Assembly: GCA_963799455.1 (NCBI GenBank)
Contig: CAWCXF010000007.1
Location: forward strand, 1,116,001-1,180,000
Reading direction: 5' to 3'
DNA: 64,000 nt
From: CAWCXF01 sp963799455
GTDB taxonomy: Bacteria; Pseudomonadota; Alphaproteobacteria; Rhodobacterales; Rhodobacteraceae
The position numbers and the translations under genes are program-made. The notes under the pieces were generated by a model that made no database searches, was not told the DNA's origin, and saw nothing but the letters and a program-made list of their open reading frames with translations. Positions within the stretch are counted from its first letter, which is position 1, and each line of letters starts with the position of its first letter. Of this stretch, positions 17,647 through 25,475 are shown one piece after another.

Positions 17647-20085
17647 TCACCCGCGGCGTCGCGTCCGCGCCGTCGGCCCCGCGGCGGCGGGATCCTCGGG
17701 CCAGTCGTGCTTGGGGTAGCGGCCGCGCATCTCGCGGCGCACCTCCGCGTAGGCGCCGGCCCAGAAGCCCGGCAGGTCGGTCGTCACCTGCAGCGGCCGC
17801 CCCGCCGGCGACAGCAGGGTGACGCGCAGCGGCTCGGCCCCCGCCCTCGGGTGGGTCGAGGCCCCCATCATCTCCTGGAGCCGCACCGCGATGCCGGGCG
17901 CCTCGCCGTAGTCGATGGGCACCCGGCGTCCGGAGGGCATCGTCACCTCGGCGGGTGCCGCGCGGTCGAGCGTCCGGCGCCCCTCCCGGCCGAGGCGCGC
18001 GTCGAGCGCGGCGAGGAGGTCGAGCGCGGCGATGTCCTCGGCCGTCCGGACCCCTGCCGCGAAGGGCGCGAGCCAGTCCTCCAGGCTCGCCAGGAGCGCC
18101 GCGTCGGAGAGGTCGGGGAGGTCGGCGCCGCGTCCGCGCGCCCAGGCGGTGCGGGCGCGCAGGCGGTCGGCGGCGGGCGAGGAGGGCAGGCCGAGGTCGC
18201 GCACGCCCTCCATCGCCGCCCTCGCCAGCGCCTCCTCGGGCGCCTCCCGCCAGGGCCGGTCGTCGAGGACGAGGGCGCCGAGCCGCTCTCGGCGGCGCGC
18301 GACGACGCGCCGCTCGCGCCGCGACCATTCGCAGACCTCGACCCAGGCGATGCGACCGCCATGCGCGGCACGCAGCTCGGACTCGGCGAGCGGCGCGGCG
18401 AGGCGGATCCGCGCGTCGCGGCCCTCGCCGCCCGTGTCGCAGGCGACGATCAGGCGCTGGTCCGCCAGGGCGTCGTCTGGCGCCATCGCGGCGCCCTTGC
18501 CGCCCGACAGCAGCCAGCGCGGCGCCTCGCCGGGACGGCGCAGCCCGATGCGGTCGGGGTAGGCGTGGGAGGCGGCCTCGCCCGGCGAGAGGGGCCCGCC
18601 CTCGGGCGCGATCCGGTCCGCCGGCGCGATCCGGTCCGCCGGCGCGATCCGGGCCAGCCGCCTCGCCTCGGCGCGCAGGCGGCGCAGGTCGGGGGCGTCG
18701 CCGCGGCCGCGACCGGCGGGGCGCATCGCGTCGAGCCGTGCCGCGACCTCCACGCCCACGCCTCGCAGCGGGTCGCGGTCCGACAGGAGAGCGGCCAGGG
18801 GGGCCGCGTCGCGCCCCGCCACGAGGAGCATGTGCGCGAGCCGGGGGTGGAGCGGCAGGCGCGCCATGGCCCGGCCGTGATCGGTGATCCGCCCGCGCTC
18901 CAGCGCGCCGAGGTCCGTGAGGAGCGCGCGCGCCGCCTCGAAGGCGGCGGGGGCGGGCTGGGTCAGGAAGGCCAGCGCCTCGGGCGCCGAGCCCCATTCG
19001 GCGAGCGCCAGCGCGAGCCCCGCGAGGTCGGCGCGCGTGATCTCGGGGGGCGCGAAGGCCGGGAGCGCACCCTCGGCGCCGCGCGTCCAGACGCGAAGGC
19101 ACAGGCCGGGCTCGGTGCGGCCGGCGCGGCCGCGGCGCTGGTCGGCCTCGGCGCGCGAGACGGCCTCGGTGACGAGCCGCGCCATGCCCGATCCGGGATC
19201 GAAGCGCTGGCGACGCGCGCGGCCGCCGTCGATGACGAGGCGCACGCCCTCGATCGTCAGCGAGGTCTCGGCGATGGCGGTGGCGAGCACGATCTTGCGG
19301 CCCTCCCGGGCGGGCGCGACGGCGGCCCGCTGCGCCGGCCAGGGCAGCGAGCCGTGGAGCGGCAGCACCGCGCAGCCCGTCGGCACGCGCCCGGCGAGGA
19401 GGCGCGCGGCCGCGCGGATCTCGCGCTCGCCCGGCAGGAAGGCGAGCGCGCTGCCGGGCTCCTCGTCGAGCGCCATGAGCGCGGCCTCGGCCACCGCCTG
19501 CGCCACGTCGCCGGGCGGGGCTTCGGCCCAGCGGGTCTCGACCGGGTGGGCGCGCCCCTGCGAGGTCACGACGGGCGCGTCGTCCATCAGCGCCGCCACG
19601 GGCGCGGCGTCGAGCGTCGCGGACATGACGAGGAGCGCGAGGTCGGGCCGCAGGGCGTCGCGCGCCTCCCAGGCGAGCGCGAGGGCGAGGTCGGCGTCGA
19701 TCGAGCGCTCGTGGAACTCGTCGAGGATCAGGTGCGAGACCCCCCGCAGCTCCGGGTCGGCCCGGATGCGGCGGGTCAGCAGCCCTTCGGTGACGACCTC
19801 GATCCGCGTGGCGTCCGAGACCCGCGCCTCGCCGCGCATCCGGTAGCCCACCGTGCGCCCCACCGGCTCGCCCAAGCTCTCGGCCATGCGGGACGCGGCC
19901 GCGCGCACCGCCAGCCGGCGCGGCTCCAGCATCACGACGCGCGCAGCCCCGTCCGCCAGCAGCGCCAGCGGCACCCGCGTCGTCTTGCCCGCCCCCGGCG
20001 GCGCCTGGAGCACCGCGCGCCCGTGCTCCCGCAGCGCCGCCAGCAGCGCAGGGATGGCCTCGTCGATGGGCAGGCGTTCGATCAT
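17647..20085 (-). CDS. hrpB: ATP-dependent helicase HrpB
   Basis: An 812-residue DEAH-type helicase. Walker A is PPGAGKTTRVPLALL near residue 29, followed by MLEPRRLAVRAAA, TEGLLTRRI, the Walker B variant DEFHERS, the MSATLD motif and the RRGRAGRTEPG motif VI. The long HrpB-specific C-terminal domain ends with FWAGAYAEVRREMRGRYPKHDWPEDP. HrpB proteins are RNA-helicase-like, but their substrate is poorly defined. Residues around 490 carry a RIAPAD repeat made by an 18-bp DNA repeat. It is divergent from meaB. Confidence 0.94.
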   Translation of the reverse strand: MIERLPIDEAIPALLAALREHGRAVLQAPPGAGKTTRVPLALLADGAARVVMLEPRRLAVRAAASRMAESLGEPVGRTVGYRMRGEARVSDATRIEVVTEGLLTRRIRADPELRGVSHLILDEFHERSIDADLALALAWEARDALRPDLALLVMSATLDAAPVAALMDDAPVVTSQGRAHPVETRWAEAPPGDVAQAVAEAALMALDEEPGSALAFLPGEREIRAAARLLAGRVPTGCAVLPLHGSLPWPAQRAAVAPAREGRKIVLATAIAETSLTIEGVRLVIDGGRARRQRFDPGSGMARLVTEAVSRAEADQRRGRAGRTEPGLCLRVWTRGAEGALPAFAPPEITRADLAGLALALAEWGSAPEALAFLTQPAPAAFEAARALLTDLGALERGRITDHGRAMARLPLHPRLAHMLLVAGRDAAPLAALLSDRDPLRGVGVEVAARLDAMRPAGRGRGDAPDLRRLRAEARRLARIAPADRIAPADRIAPEGGPLSPGEAASHAYPDRIGLRRPGEAPRWLLSGGKGAAMAPDDALADQRLIVACDTGGEGRDARIRLAAPLAESELRAAHGGRIAWVEVCEWSRRERRVVARRRERLGALVLDDRPWREAPEEALARAAMEGVRDLGLPSSPAADRLRARTAWARGRGADLPDLSDAALLASLEDWLAPFAAGVRTAEDIAALDLLAALDARLGREGRRTLDRAAPAEVTMPSGRRVPIDYGEAPGIAVRLQEMMGASTHPRAGAEPLRVTLLSPAGRPLQVTTDLPGFWAGAYAEVRREMRGRYPKHDWPEDPAAAGPTARTRRRG
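18606..18655. repeat. 18-bp tandem repeat inside hrpB
   Basis: GCGCGATCCGGTCCGCCG is present twice in full and once partly. Being 18 bp, it keeps the hrpB frame and encodes repeated RIAPAD on the minus strand. The unit shares the GCCGGCG-TCCGGT core of the repeats at 6286, 44294 and 45289. Confidence 0.85.
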
Positions 20086-20105
20086 GGGCGCCCGTGAGCG
20101 GGGGT

Positions 20106-20127
20106 CTGGGGGCAGGCCTGCCCCCAG
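20106..20127. repeat. Perfect 22-bp GC-rich palindrome in the hrpB-meaB gap
   Basis: CTGGGGGCAGG is followed directly by its reverse complement CCTGCCCCCAG. It lies between the start of hrpB and the start of meaB, so it is in the shared upstream region. It could form a cruciform or a transcript hairpin, or bind a dimeric regulator. Similar palindromes occur at 33268 and 41264, where they look like terminators. Confidence 0.7.
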
Positions 20128-20165
20128 CCTTGCTCCTGGCCGAGCCCCATGCCACCCGCAACCCC

Positions 20166-21164
20166 ATGGATGTGCCCGCCCTCGCAGACGCCGTGTCCCG
20201 CGGCGAGCGCCGCGCCTTGTCGCGCGCCGTCACCCTGATCGAGAGCACGCGCGAGGACCACCGCGCCGCCGCCGCCGATCTCCTGGACCGGCTGGCCCCG
20301 CTCGGGCGCCGGGCGATGCGCGTCGGCCTCACCGGCACGCCCGGCGTTGGCAAGTCCACCTTCGTGGAGGCGTTCGGGCTCATGCTCCTGGAGCGCGGCC
20401 TGTCGGTGGCCGTGCTCGCCGTCGATCCGTCCTCGGCGCGATCGGGCGGCTCGATCCTCGGCGACAAGACGCGGATGGAGCGCCTGGCGCGCCACCCGCG
20501 CGCCTACGTCCGCCCGAGCCCCGCGGCTTCGGAGCTGGGCGGGGTGGCGCGGCGGACGCGCGAGGCGGCCGCGCTCCTGGAGGCCGCGGGCTTCGACGTG
20601 CTGCTGGTCGAGACGGTGGGGGTGGGGCAGTCCGAGACGGCGGTGGCCGGCGTCACGGACCTCTTCGTGCTGCTCTTGGCGCCCGGCGGGGGGGACGAGC
20701 TTCAGGGCGTCAAGCGCGGGATCATGGAGATCGCCGACCTGATCCTCGTCAACAAGGCCGACGGGACGCGGCTCGCCGAGGCGCGCCGGACCCAGGCCGA
20801 CTACGCGGGCGCGCTGCGGCTGATGCGCAGGCGCGAGGGCGATCCCGAGGGCTTCCCGGCCGCGACGACGGTCTCGGCCGTCGAGGGGCAGGGCCTGGAG
20901 GCGGCCTGGGACGCCATGCGGGCGCTTCACGAGCACCGTCGAGCCTCTGGCGCCTTGGCGCGCAGGCGCATCGCCCAGGCGCGCGCATGGTTCGACGAGG
21001 AGGTGCGCCGGGCGCTGCTCGCGCGGGCGACGGACGACCCTGGCCTGCGGGCGCGCCTCGACGCGCTGGGCCGCGCGGTGGAGGAGGGGCGGGCGGCCCC
21101 GACCGCGGCCGCGCGCGCGGCGCTGGGGCCCGGCGGGCTTGACGCTCCGGGCGCGGGCGGGTAG
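20166..21164 (+). CDS. meaB: Methylmalonyl-CoA mutase-associated GTPase MeaB
   Basis: A 332-residue G3E GTPase that protects and reloads adenosylcobalamin-dependent methylmalonyl-CoA mutase. The P-loop is GTPGVGKSTF near residue 58, with AVLAVDPSSARSGGSILGDKTRM, VRPSPAASELGGVARRT, LLVETVGVGQSE and the LVNKADG specificity motif. The ATG at 20166 (MDVPALADAV) is chosen over in-frame upstream codons. It belongs functionally with mce (7275) and prpE (33298), but the mutase itself is not in the window. Confidence 0.94.
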   Translation: MDVPALADAVSRGERRALSRAVTLIESTREDHRAAAADLLDRLAPLGRRAMRVGLTGTPGVGKSTFVEAFGLMLLERGLSVAVLAVDPSSARSGGSILGDKTRMERLARHPRAYVRPSPAASELGGVARRTREAAALLEAAGFDVLLVETVGVGQSETAVAGVTDLFVLLLAPGGGDELQGVKRGIMEIADLILVNKADGTRLAEARRTQADYAGALRLMRRREGDPEGFPAATTVSAVEGQGLEAAWDAMRALHEHRRASGALARRRIAQARAWFDEEVRRALLARATDDPGLRARLDALGRAVEEGRAAPTAAARAALGPGGLDAPGAGG

Positions 21165-21228
21165 ATCGCCCGCCTCACCCGCACCCCGAGGCCCGGCCGA
21201 GCCCGCGCCGGACATCCTGGAGGCCATC

Positions 21229-21516
21229 ATGTCGCGCATCTGCGAGCTGACCGGCAAGGGCCCCATGACGGGCAACAACGTCAGCCACGCCAACAACAAG
21301 ACCAAGCGCCGCTTCCTGCCCAACCTCAACGACGTCCATCTGATGTCGGAGACGCTGGGCCGGACGTTCAAGCTGCGCGTGTCCTCTGCGGCGCTCAGGA
21401 CGGTCGATCACCGAGGCGGGCTCGACGGGTTCATGGAGAAGGCGCGCGAGGCGGACCTGTCGGTGCGCGCCACCCGCATCCGCCGCGACATCCTCAAGGC
21501 CAAGGCCGACGCCTGA
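21229..21516 (+). CDS. rpmB: Large-subunit ribosomal protein bL28
   Basis: A 95-residue bL28 protein of the 50S subunit. The start MSRICELTGKGPMTGNNVSHANNK is canonical, with CELTGKGP, TKRRFLPNL and the RTVDHRGGLDGFM segment typical of alphaproteobacteria. A long GC hairpin follows 50 bases after the stop. Confidence 0.97.
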   Translation: MSRICELTGKGPMTGNNVSHANNKTKRRFLPNLNDVHLMSETLGRTFKLRVSSAALRTVDHRGGLDGFMEKAREADLSVRATRIRRDILKAKADA

Positions 21517-21565
21517 GAGCCGAGCGGCCCCGGCGGGGCCAGGCGTCCCCGGCGGCGCCGGGCCG

Positions 21566-21596
21566 AGCGGCCCGCGCGGCGGCGGCGCGGGCCGCT
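21566..21596. terminator. Likely bidirectional terminator after rpmB
   Basis: A perfect 12-bp inverted repeat (AGCGGCCCGCGC / GCGCGGGCCGCT) around a 7-base loop, between the convergent rpmB and the small exported protein gene. There is no T tract on either side. Confidence 0.6.
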
Positions 21597-21600
21597 GGGC

Positions 21601-21897
21601 TCAGCGGCAGCTCCGCTCCGCGGCCGCCCCAAAATACTTGTAGCGTTGCCAGAAGGTGCCGTGCGCCGGGCGGTCCGACTGCCGGACCTCCTGGGCGCGG
21701 TCCGGATCCTCGAAGAAGCGCGCCACCATCCGCTGCTCGCCCCGGTCGAGGAGCGAGTCGGCGACGCGCTGGATGCAGTCGCATCGCGCGGCCGTGGCGC
21801 CCGTGCGCCCCGCCTGGACGCAGGCCCGCTCGATCGGCCCCGCGAAGGCCGCGCAAGCGCCCAGCCCCAGGGCGGCCGTCAGAACCACTGCTCGCAT
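21601..21897 (-). CDS. Small exported cysteine-containing hypothetical protein
   Basis: A 98-residue protein. The signal peptide MRAVVLTAALGLGACAAFAG may be a lipoprotein signal (LGAC). The mature part has ACVQAGRTGATAARCDCIQRVADSLL, then ARFFEDPDRAQEVRQSDRP and FWQRYKYFGAAAERSC. The same layout is found in a small Rhodobacterales family sometimes labelled 'arginine transporter' without clear basis. Four spaced cysteines suggest disulfides in the periplasm. The start at 21897 follows a GAGGG ribosome-binding site. Confidence 0.65.
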   Translation of the reverse strand: MRAVVLTAALGLGACAAFAGPIERACVQAGRTGATAARCDCIQRVADSLLDRGEQRMVARFFEDPDRAQEVRQSDRPAHGTFWQRYKYFGAAAERSCR

Positions 21898-22091
21898 CCA
21901 TCCCTCCTCTCGCTCGTCGCGGGCCCACGATGGGCGCGGGCGGTCGGGGCCGCAACGGCCCGCGCCCAGCGCGCCGGGGGCCGTGGCCTCCGCGCCATCG
22001 TCGGGGGCCGGCGTCCGCCCGATCCTCCTGGAAGGGCGGCGGGGCGATGGCATAGGCTCAGGGCGCGGGAGAGAGAGAGGGGCGCGCGCGC

Positions 22092-22516
22092 ATGAATCAC
22101 CTCTACTACGGCGACAACCTCGACGTGCTGCGCGAGGCCGTGGCGGACGCGTCGGTGGACCTGATCTACCTCGACCCGCCCTTCAACTCGAACGCCTCCT
22201 ACAACGTCCTCTTCCGCGGCCCGAAGGGCCAGGAGAGCGCGGCGCAGATCGAGGCCTTCGACGACACCTGGCACTGGACCGACGCCGCCGAGCAGGCCTA
22301 TGGCGAGGTCCTGCGAGGGACCAACGGGGCCGCGGCCGAGATGCTGCGCGCCATGCGCTCGTTCCTCGGCGAGAACGACATGATGGCCTATCTGGCGATG
22401 ATGGCCGTGCGGCTCCTGGAGCTGCGCCGAGTGCTCAAGCCCACGGGGAGCCTCTACCTCCACTGCGACCCGACGGCGAGCCACTACTTGAAGATCCTGC
22501 TGGACGCGGTGTTTGG
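22092..22516 (+). pseudogene. Adenine-specific DNA methyltransferase, 3' part lost at an IS
   Basis: About 140 residues of a beta-class N6-adenine methyltransferase of the type III Mod-like group. The start MNHLYYGDNLDVLR and the catalytic DPPF in LIYLDPPFNSNASYNVLF are clear, and LRRVLKPTGSLYLHCDPTASHYLKILLDAVFG matches the SAM-binding region. The gene then stops matching at 22516, where the IS903-group element begins. The missing part (target recognition and the rest of the fold) is not found beyond the IS, so the enzyme is dead unless a fragment is elsewhere. Confidence 0.85.
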
Positions 22517-23268
22517 GGCCTTGTTGCACGAAGCCTGCCTGGGATTCACATTGCCGGTCCAGCGGCATAGCTGGGCGTCATGTCCAAGCCTGCCCCGACG
22601 CGCTACCGCACCCTGAACTGGTCCGCCTACAACGCGTCGCTGCGTGAGCGTGGATCGCTGACCGTCTGGTTCGACCCTTCGACGCCCTGGCACGCGGCGC
22701 CATCGGGCAAGCGCGGCGGCCAGCCGGTCTACAGCGACGCCGCGATCCAGGCTTGCCTGACGATCAAGGTGCTGTTCGGCCTGCCGCTTCGCCAGACGAC
22801 CGGCTTCGTCGCGAGCCTTCTGAAGTTCGCGGGGCTCGACTGGCCGGTGCCGGACTTCTCGACGCTCTGCCGACGGCAGAAGACCTTGGCCGTTCAGCTG
22901 CCCTACCGGGGCAGCGGCGGCCCGCTGCACCTGCTCGTGGACAGCACGGGCATCAAGGTCCGAGGCGAGGGGGAATGGCACGCGCGCAAGCATGGCGGGG
23001 CGCGCAGACGGATCTGGCGAAAGGTCCACCTCGCCGTCGACGAGGTGACACTCGAGGTCCGCGCGGTCGAGATCACCGGCAGCGGCGTCGGCGATGGGCC
23101 TGTGCTACCGGACCTGCTCGGCCAGATCCCAGCAAACGAGCCAATCGTCTCGGTCACCGCCGACGGCGCCTACGACACCCGCGGCTGCCGCGACGCCATC
23201 GCGAACCGCGGCGCGGACGCTGTCATCCCGCCCCGGCGAAATGCCAAGCCTTGGGAGAAGGACAGCCC

Positions 23269-23273
23269 CGGCG
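23269..23273. repeat. 5-bp target duplication, left copy
   Basis: CGGCG directly precedes the left end of the nested IS; the matching copy is at 25000-25004. Removing one copy with the element restores the IS903-group transposase frame. Confidence 0.85.
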
Positions 23274-24999
23274 TATCAAGCGACATTCGGAACTGGCCCG
23301 GCGCATTGCCTCACATGAGACGTTACCCGACGCTGCCATCGCCGCGCCTTGGTCGCTACGCGCCGCCGAGGCGGGGCGGCGAGCGGCAGAGCGATGGCGG
23401 GGAGGATCAGCATGGCGGCACGAGCCGAGGTGGCGGCGGCGACGAGGGAGCGGTACGCGGTGAGCGGGCGGGCCGCGAAGGGCGCGATCCTCGACGAGTT
23501 CGTCGCGCTGACGGGGCTTCATCGCAAGCACGCCATCCGCCTGCTCCGTGCGCCCACCGAGGAGAGGCGCTCCCGAGGTAGGCCGAAGACGCTCTACGGC
23601 ACCGCCGTGAAGGCAGCGCTGGTCCTGCTCTGGGAGGCGTCGGACCGGGTGTGCTCGAAGCGGCTCGTGCCGATGATCCTGGTCTTGCTGCCGGCGCTGG
23701 AGCGACACGGGCAGCTTGCAGCTGACGAGGGACTGCGAGCGAAGCTCCTCGCGATCAGCCCGGCTACGATCGACCGGCTGCTGTCGGAGACGCGCATCGC
23801 GGCGGCGCAGGGGCGCAGGCGGCGGGCCGGCTTCAGCTCGGCGGTGCGCCGGTCGGTGCCGGTGAGGACCTTCGCGGACTGGGGCGATCCTCCTCCGGGC
23901 TTCGTGGAGGTCGACTTCGTGGCGCATTCCGGCGTCAGCGCGGCCGGCGCCTTCGTGCAGACGATGGTGCTGACCGACATCGCGACGGGCTGGACCGAGT
24001 GCGTGCCGGTGCTGATGCGGGCGGGCGCGCTCGCGCTCGAGGCGCTGCAGGCGGCGCGAGAGCTCTTCCCCTTCCCCCTCAGGGGCGTCGACTTCGACAA
24101 CGACGGCGCCTTCATGAACGAGCCGGTGGTCTCCTGGTGCCGGGCGCAGGGGCTCGAGGTCACTCGCTCGCGGGCCTACCGCAAGAATGACCAGGCCTGG
24201 GTGGAGCAGAAGAACGGGGCGATCGTTCGAAGGCTTGTCGGCTACGGCCGCTTCGAGGGCGTGGTCTCTGCCAAGGCGCTCGCTCGGCTCTACGCGGCGG
24301 CCCGGCTGCATGTAAATCTGTTCCAGCCCTCGTTCAAGCTGCGCGAGAAGACCCGCGTCGGCGCGAAGGTGACGAAGCGCTGGCACCCGCCGGCCACGCC
24401 GGCCGATCGGGCTCTGGCCTCGGGACGGCTCGACACGGAGAGCATGGCGCGCATCGCCGAGCTGAGAGGACGGGCTGACCCCGTGATCGCGCTGGCGACG
24501 ATCCGGGCGGCGCAGGCCGAGTTGGGCCGGCGCGTCGACCAGCGCGGCGCCGCGGCAGCCTCGGGGGAGACGCCCGTCGCCGTCAACCTCGCGGCCAGCG
24601 TCTCCCGTGCCGAGAAGAACGGTGAGCGCCGCGCAATTCACCGCCGCCCCTATCGCCGAGTGAGGCCGATCCCGAAACGCCCGTCGATGCTCGATCCCCA
24701 CCGGGCCGAGATCGAGGCATGGCTCGAGGCGCAGCCCGAGATGACGGCGGTCGCCCTGCTGGCCTGGCTCAAGGAGCGCCATCCCGACCGGTTCGCCGAC
24801 ATCCATCTGCGCACCACGCAGCGGCTCGTGAAGGCGTGGCGGGCAGAGCAGGCGAAGAGGATGATCCGGCTCGGAACGGCGGCGCTGACGCTCCCGCCCG
24901 GTCAAGAAGCGGCGGCTCTGGCGCCGCCTGAGGCCGCGGCGCTCGGTAACATTCTCAGATGAGGCAACAGGCCGGGCCAGTTTGCCGTGACGCCTGACA
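23274..24999. mobile_element. Nested 1726-bp IS with DDE integrase-type transposase
   Basis: The ends are long imperfect inverted repeats of about 50 bp: left starts TATCAAGCGACATTCG, right read inward starts TGTCAGGCGTCACGG; both then share AACTGGCCCGG and a GTTACC near the inner limit. Five-base CGGCG duplications flank it. One gene, of the IS481/ISNCY-like type with an rve-like core, fills most of it. The repeats, duplication and intact gene suggest a fairly recent insertion. Confidence 0.9.
23412..24962 (+). CDS. DDE integrase-type transposase of the nested IS
   Basis: A 516-residue transposase. An N-terminal helix-turn-helix region (ILDEFVALTGLHRKHAIRLL) precedes an integrase-like catalytic core with GFVEVDFVAHSG (first D), GVDFDNDGAFMNE (second D) and AYRKNDQAWVEQKNG (E). 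The C-terminal part is basic, with HRRPYRRVRP. The frame is intact. GGAGG at 23401-23405 favours the ATG at 23412 over upstream in-frame starts. The stop lies within the right inverted repeat, common in compact IS. Confidence 0.88.
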   Translation: MAARAEVAAATRERYAVSGRAAKGAILDEFVALTGLHRKHAIRLLRAPTEERRSRGRPKTLYGTAVKAALVLLWEASDRVCSKRLVPMILVLLPALERHGQLAADEGLRAKLLAISPATIDRLLSETRIAAAQGRRRRAGFSSAVRRSVPVRTFADWGDPPPGFVEVDFVAHSGVSAAGAFVQTMVLTDIATGWTECVPVLMRAGALALEALQAARELFPFPLRGVDFDNDGAFMNEPVVSWCRAQGLEVTRSRAYRKNDQAWVEQKNGAIVRRLVGYGRFEGVVSAKALARLYAAARLHVNLFQPSFKLREKTRVGAKVTKRWHPPATPADRALASGRLDTESMARIAELRGRADPVIALATIRAAQAELGRRVDQRGAAAASGETPVAVNLAASVSRAEKNGERRAIHRRPYRRVRPIPKRPSMLDPHRAEIEAWLEAQPEMTAVALLAWLKERHPDRFADIHLRTTQRLVKAWRAEQAKRMIRLGTAALTLPPGQEAAALAPPEAAALGNILR

Positions 25000-25004
25000 C
25001 GGCG
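25000..25004. repeat. 5-bp target duplication, right copy
   Basis: CGGCG follows the right end of the nested IS and pairs with 23269-23273. Confidence 0.85.
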
Positions 25005-25296
25005 TAGAAGCGAGGAACGAGGCTCTGCGCGCCATCAAGCGCCTCGGCCGCACGATCTGGCGCCGATGGAGCGGATACCACCGCCGAAGCCGCGCCGAGA
25101 CCAAGATGAACTGCATGAAGCTCCTCGGGCAAAAGCTCATGGCCCGCGACTTCGACCGCCAGACCGCCGAACTCCAAGTCCGCATCGCCATCCTCAACCG
25201 CTATACCGCGCTCGGCATCCCCGTCACACGACCCGTCGGCTGACCGCCGCGGGGAAAGGGGAAGCTCGGCCTTCAGGCGTTCCGTGCAACAGAGCC

Positions 25297-25475
25297 CTGT
25301 GCCTGGCGATGACGGAGCGGAACATCTGGCGGGCCGTCGAGGTCGGCGACGAGCTCACGAGCCATCTGGCCGATGCCTACCCCTTGGACGGCCGCAAGGC
25401 TCGTGATCGACGGTCCTGAAGGGCCGCATCACGAGGGCCGTTCCACGTGCCTTCTGCGTGGCCTATATCGCGCGC
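25297..25475. other. Gap between the IS and lepA with an unrecognised ORF tail
   Basis: Next to the IS right end an open frame reads MTERNIWRAVEVGDELTSHL and ends at a TGA near 25417-25419. It could be a 36-residue gene or the tail of a gene cut by the IS. It does not continue the methyltransferase broken at the other IS end. The last 55 bases are the lepA leader. Confidence 0.35.

Larger units (their letters stand above)
22580..25243 (+). pseudogene. IS5-family (IS903-group) transposase, split by a nested IS
   Basis: The 5' part (22580-23273) encodes YRTLNWSAYNASLRERGSL through AKPWEKDSPGV and the 3' part (25005-25243) continues EARNEALRAIKRLGRTIWRRW to GIPVTRPVG. Joining 23273 to 25005 removes the nested element plus one target copy and restores a 310-residue frame, the normal length. 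The DDE residues are the D of LLVDSTGIKV, the D of VTADGAYDTR and the E of RRSRAETKM. As it stands the protein is truncated, so this IS cannot move itself. Confidence 0.88.
22517..25296. mobile_element. IS903-group (IS5 family) insertion sequence, interrupted by a second IS
   Basis: Imperfect terminal inverted repeats (left GGCCTTGTTGCACGAAGC, right read inward GGCTCTGTTGCACGGAAC) bound an element that would be about 1049 bp without the nested IS, as expected for the IS903 group. The left end cuts an adenine methyltransferase gene. The nine bases flanking each side do not match (GGTGTTTGG against CTGTGCCTG), so the expected 9-bp target duplication is absent. This suggests a deletion or rearrangement at one end after insertion. 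Confidence 0.85.

Noticed and set aside
17707..20097. A 796-codon open frame opposite hrpB
   Set aside because: It is the mirror of a high-GC gene. HrpB on the other strand has all helicase motifs, while this frame has none.
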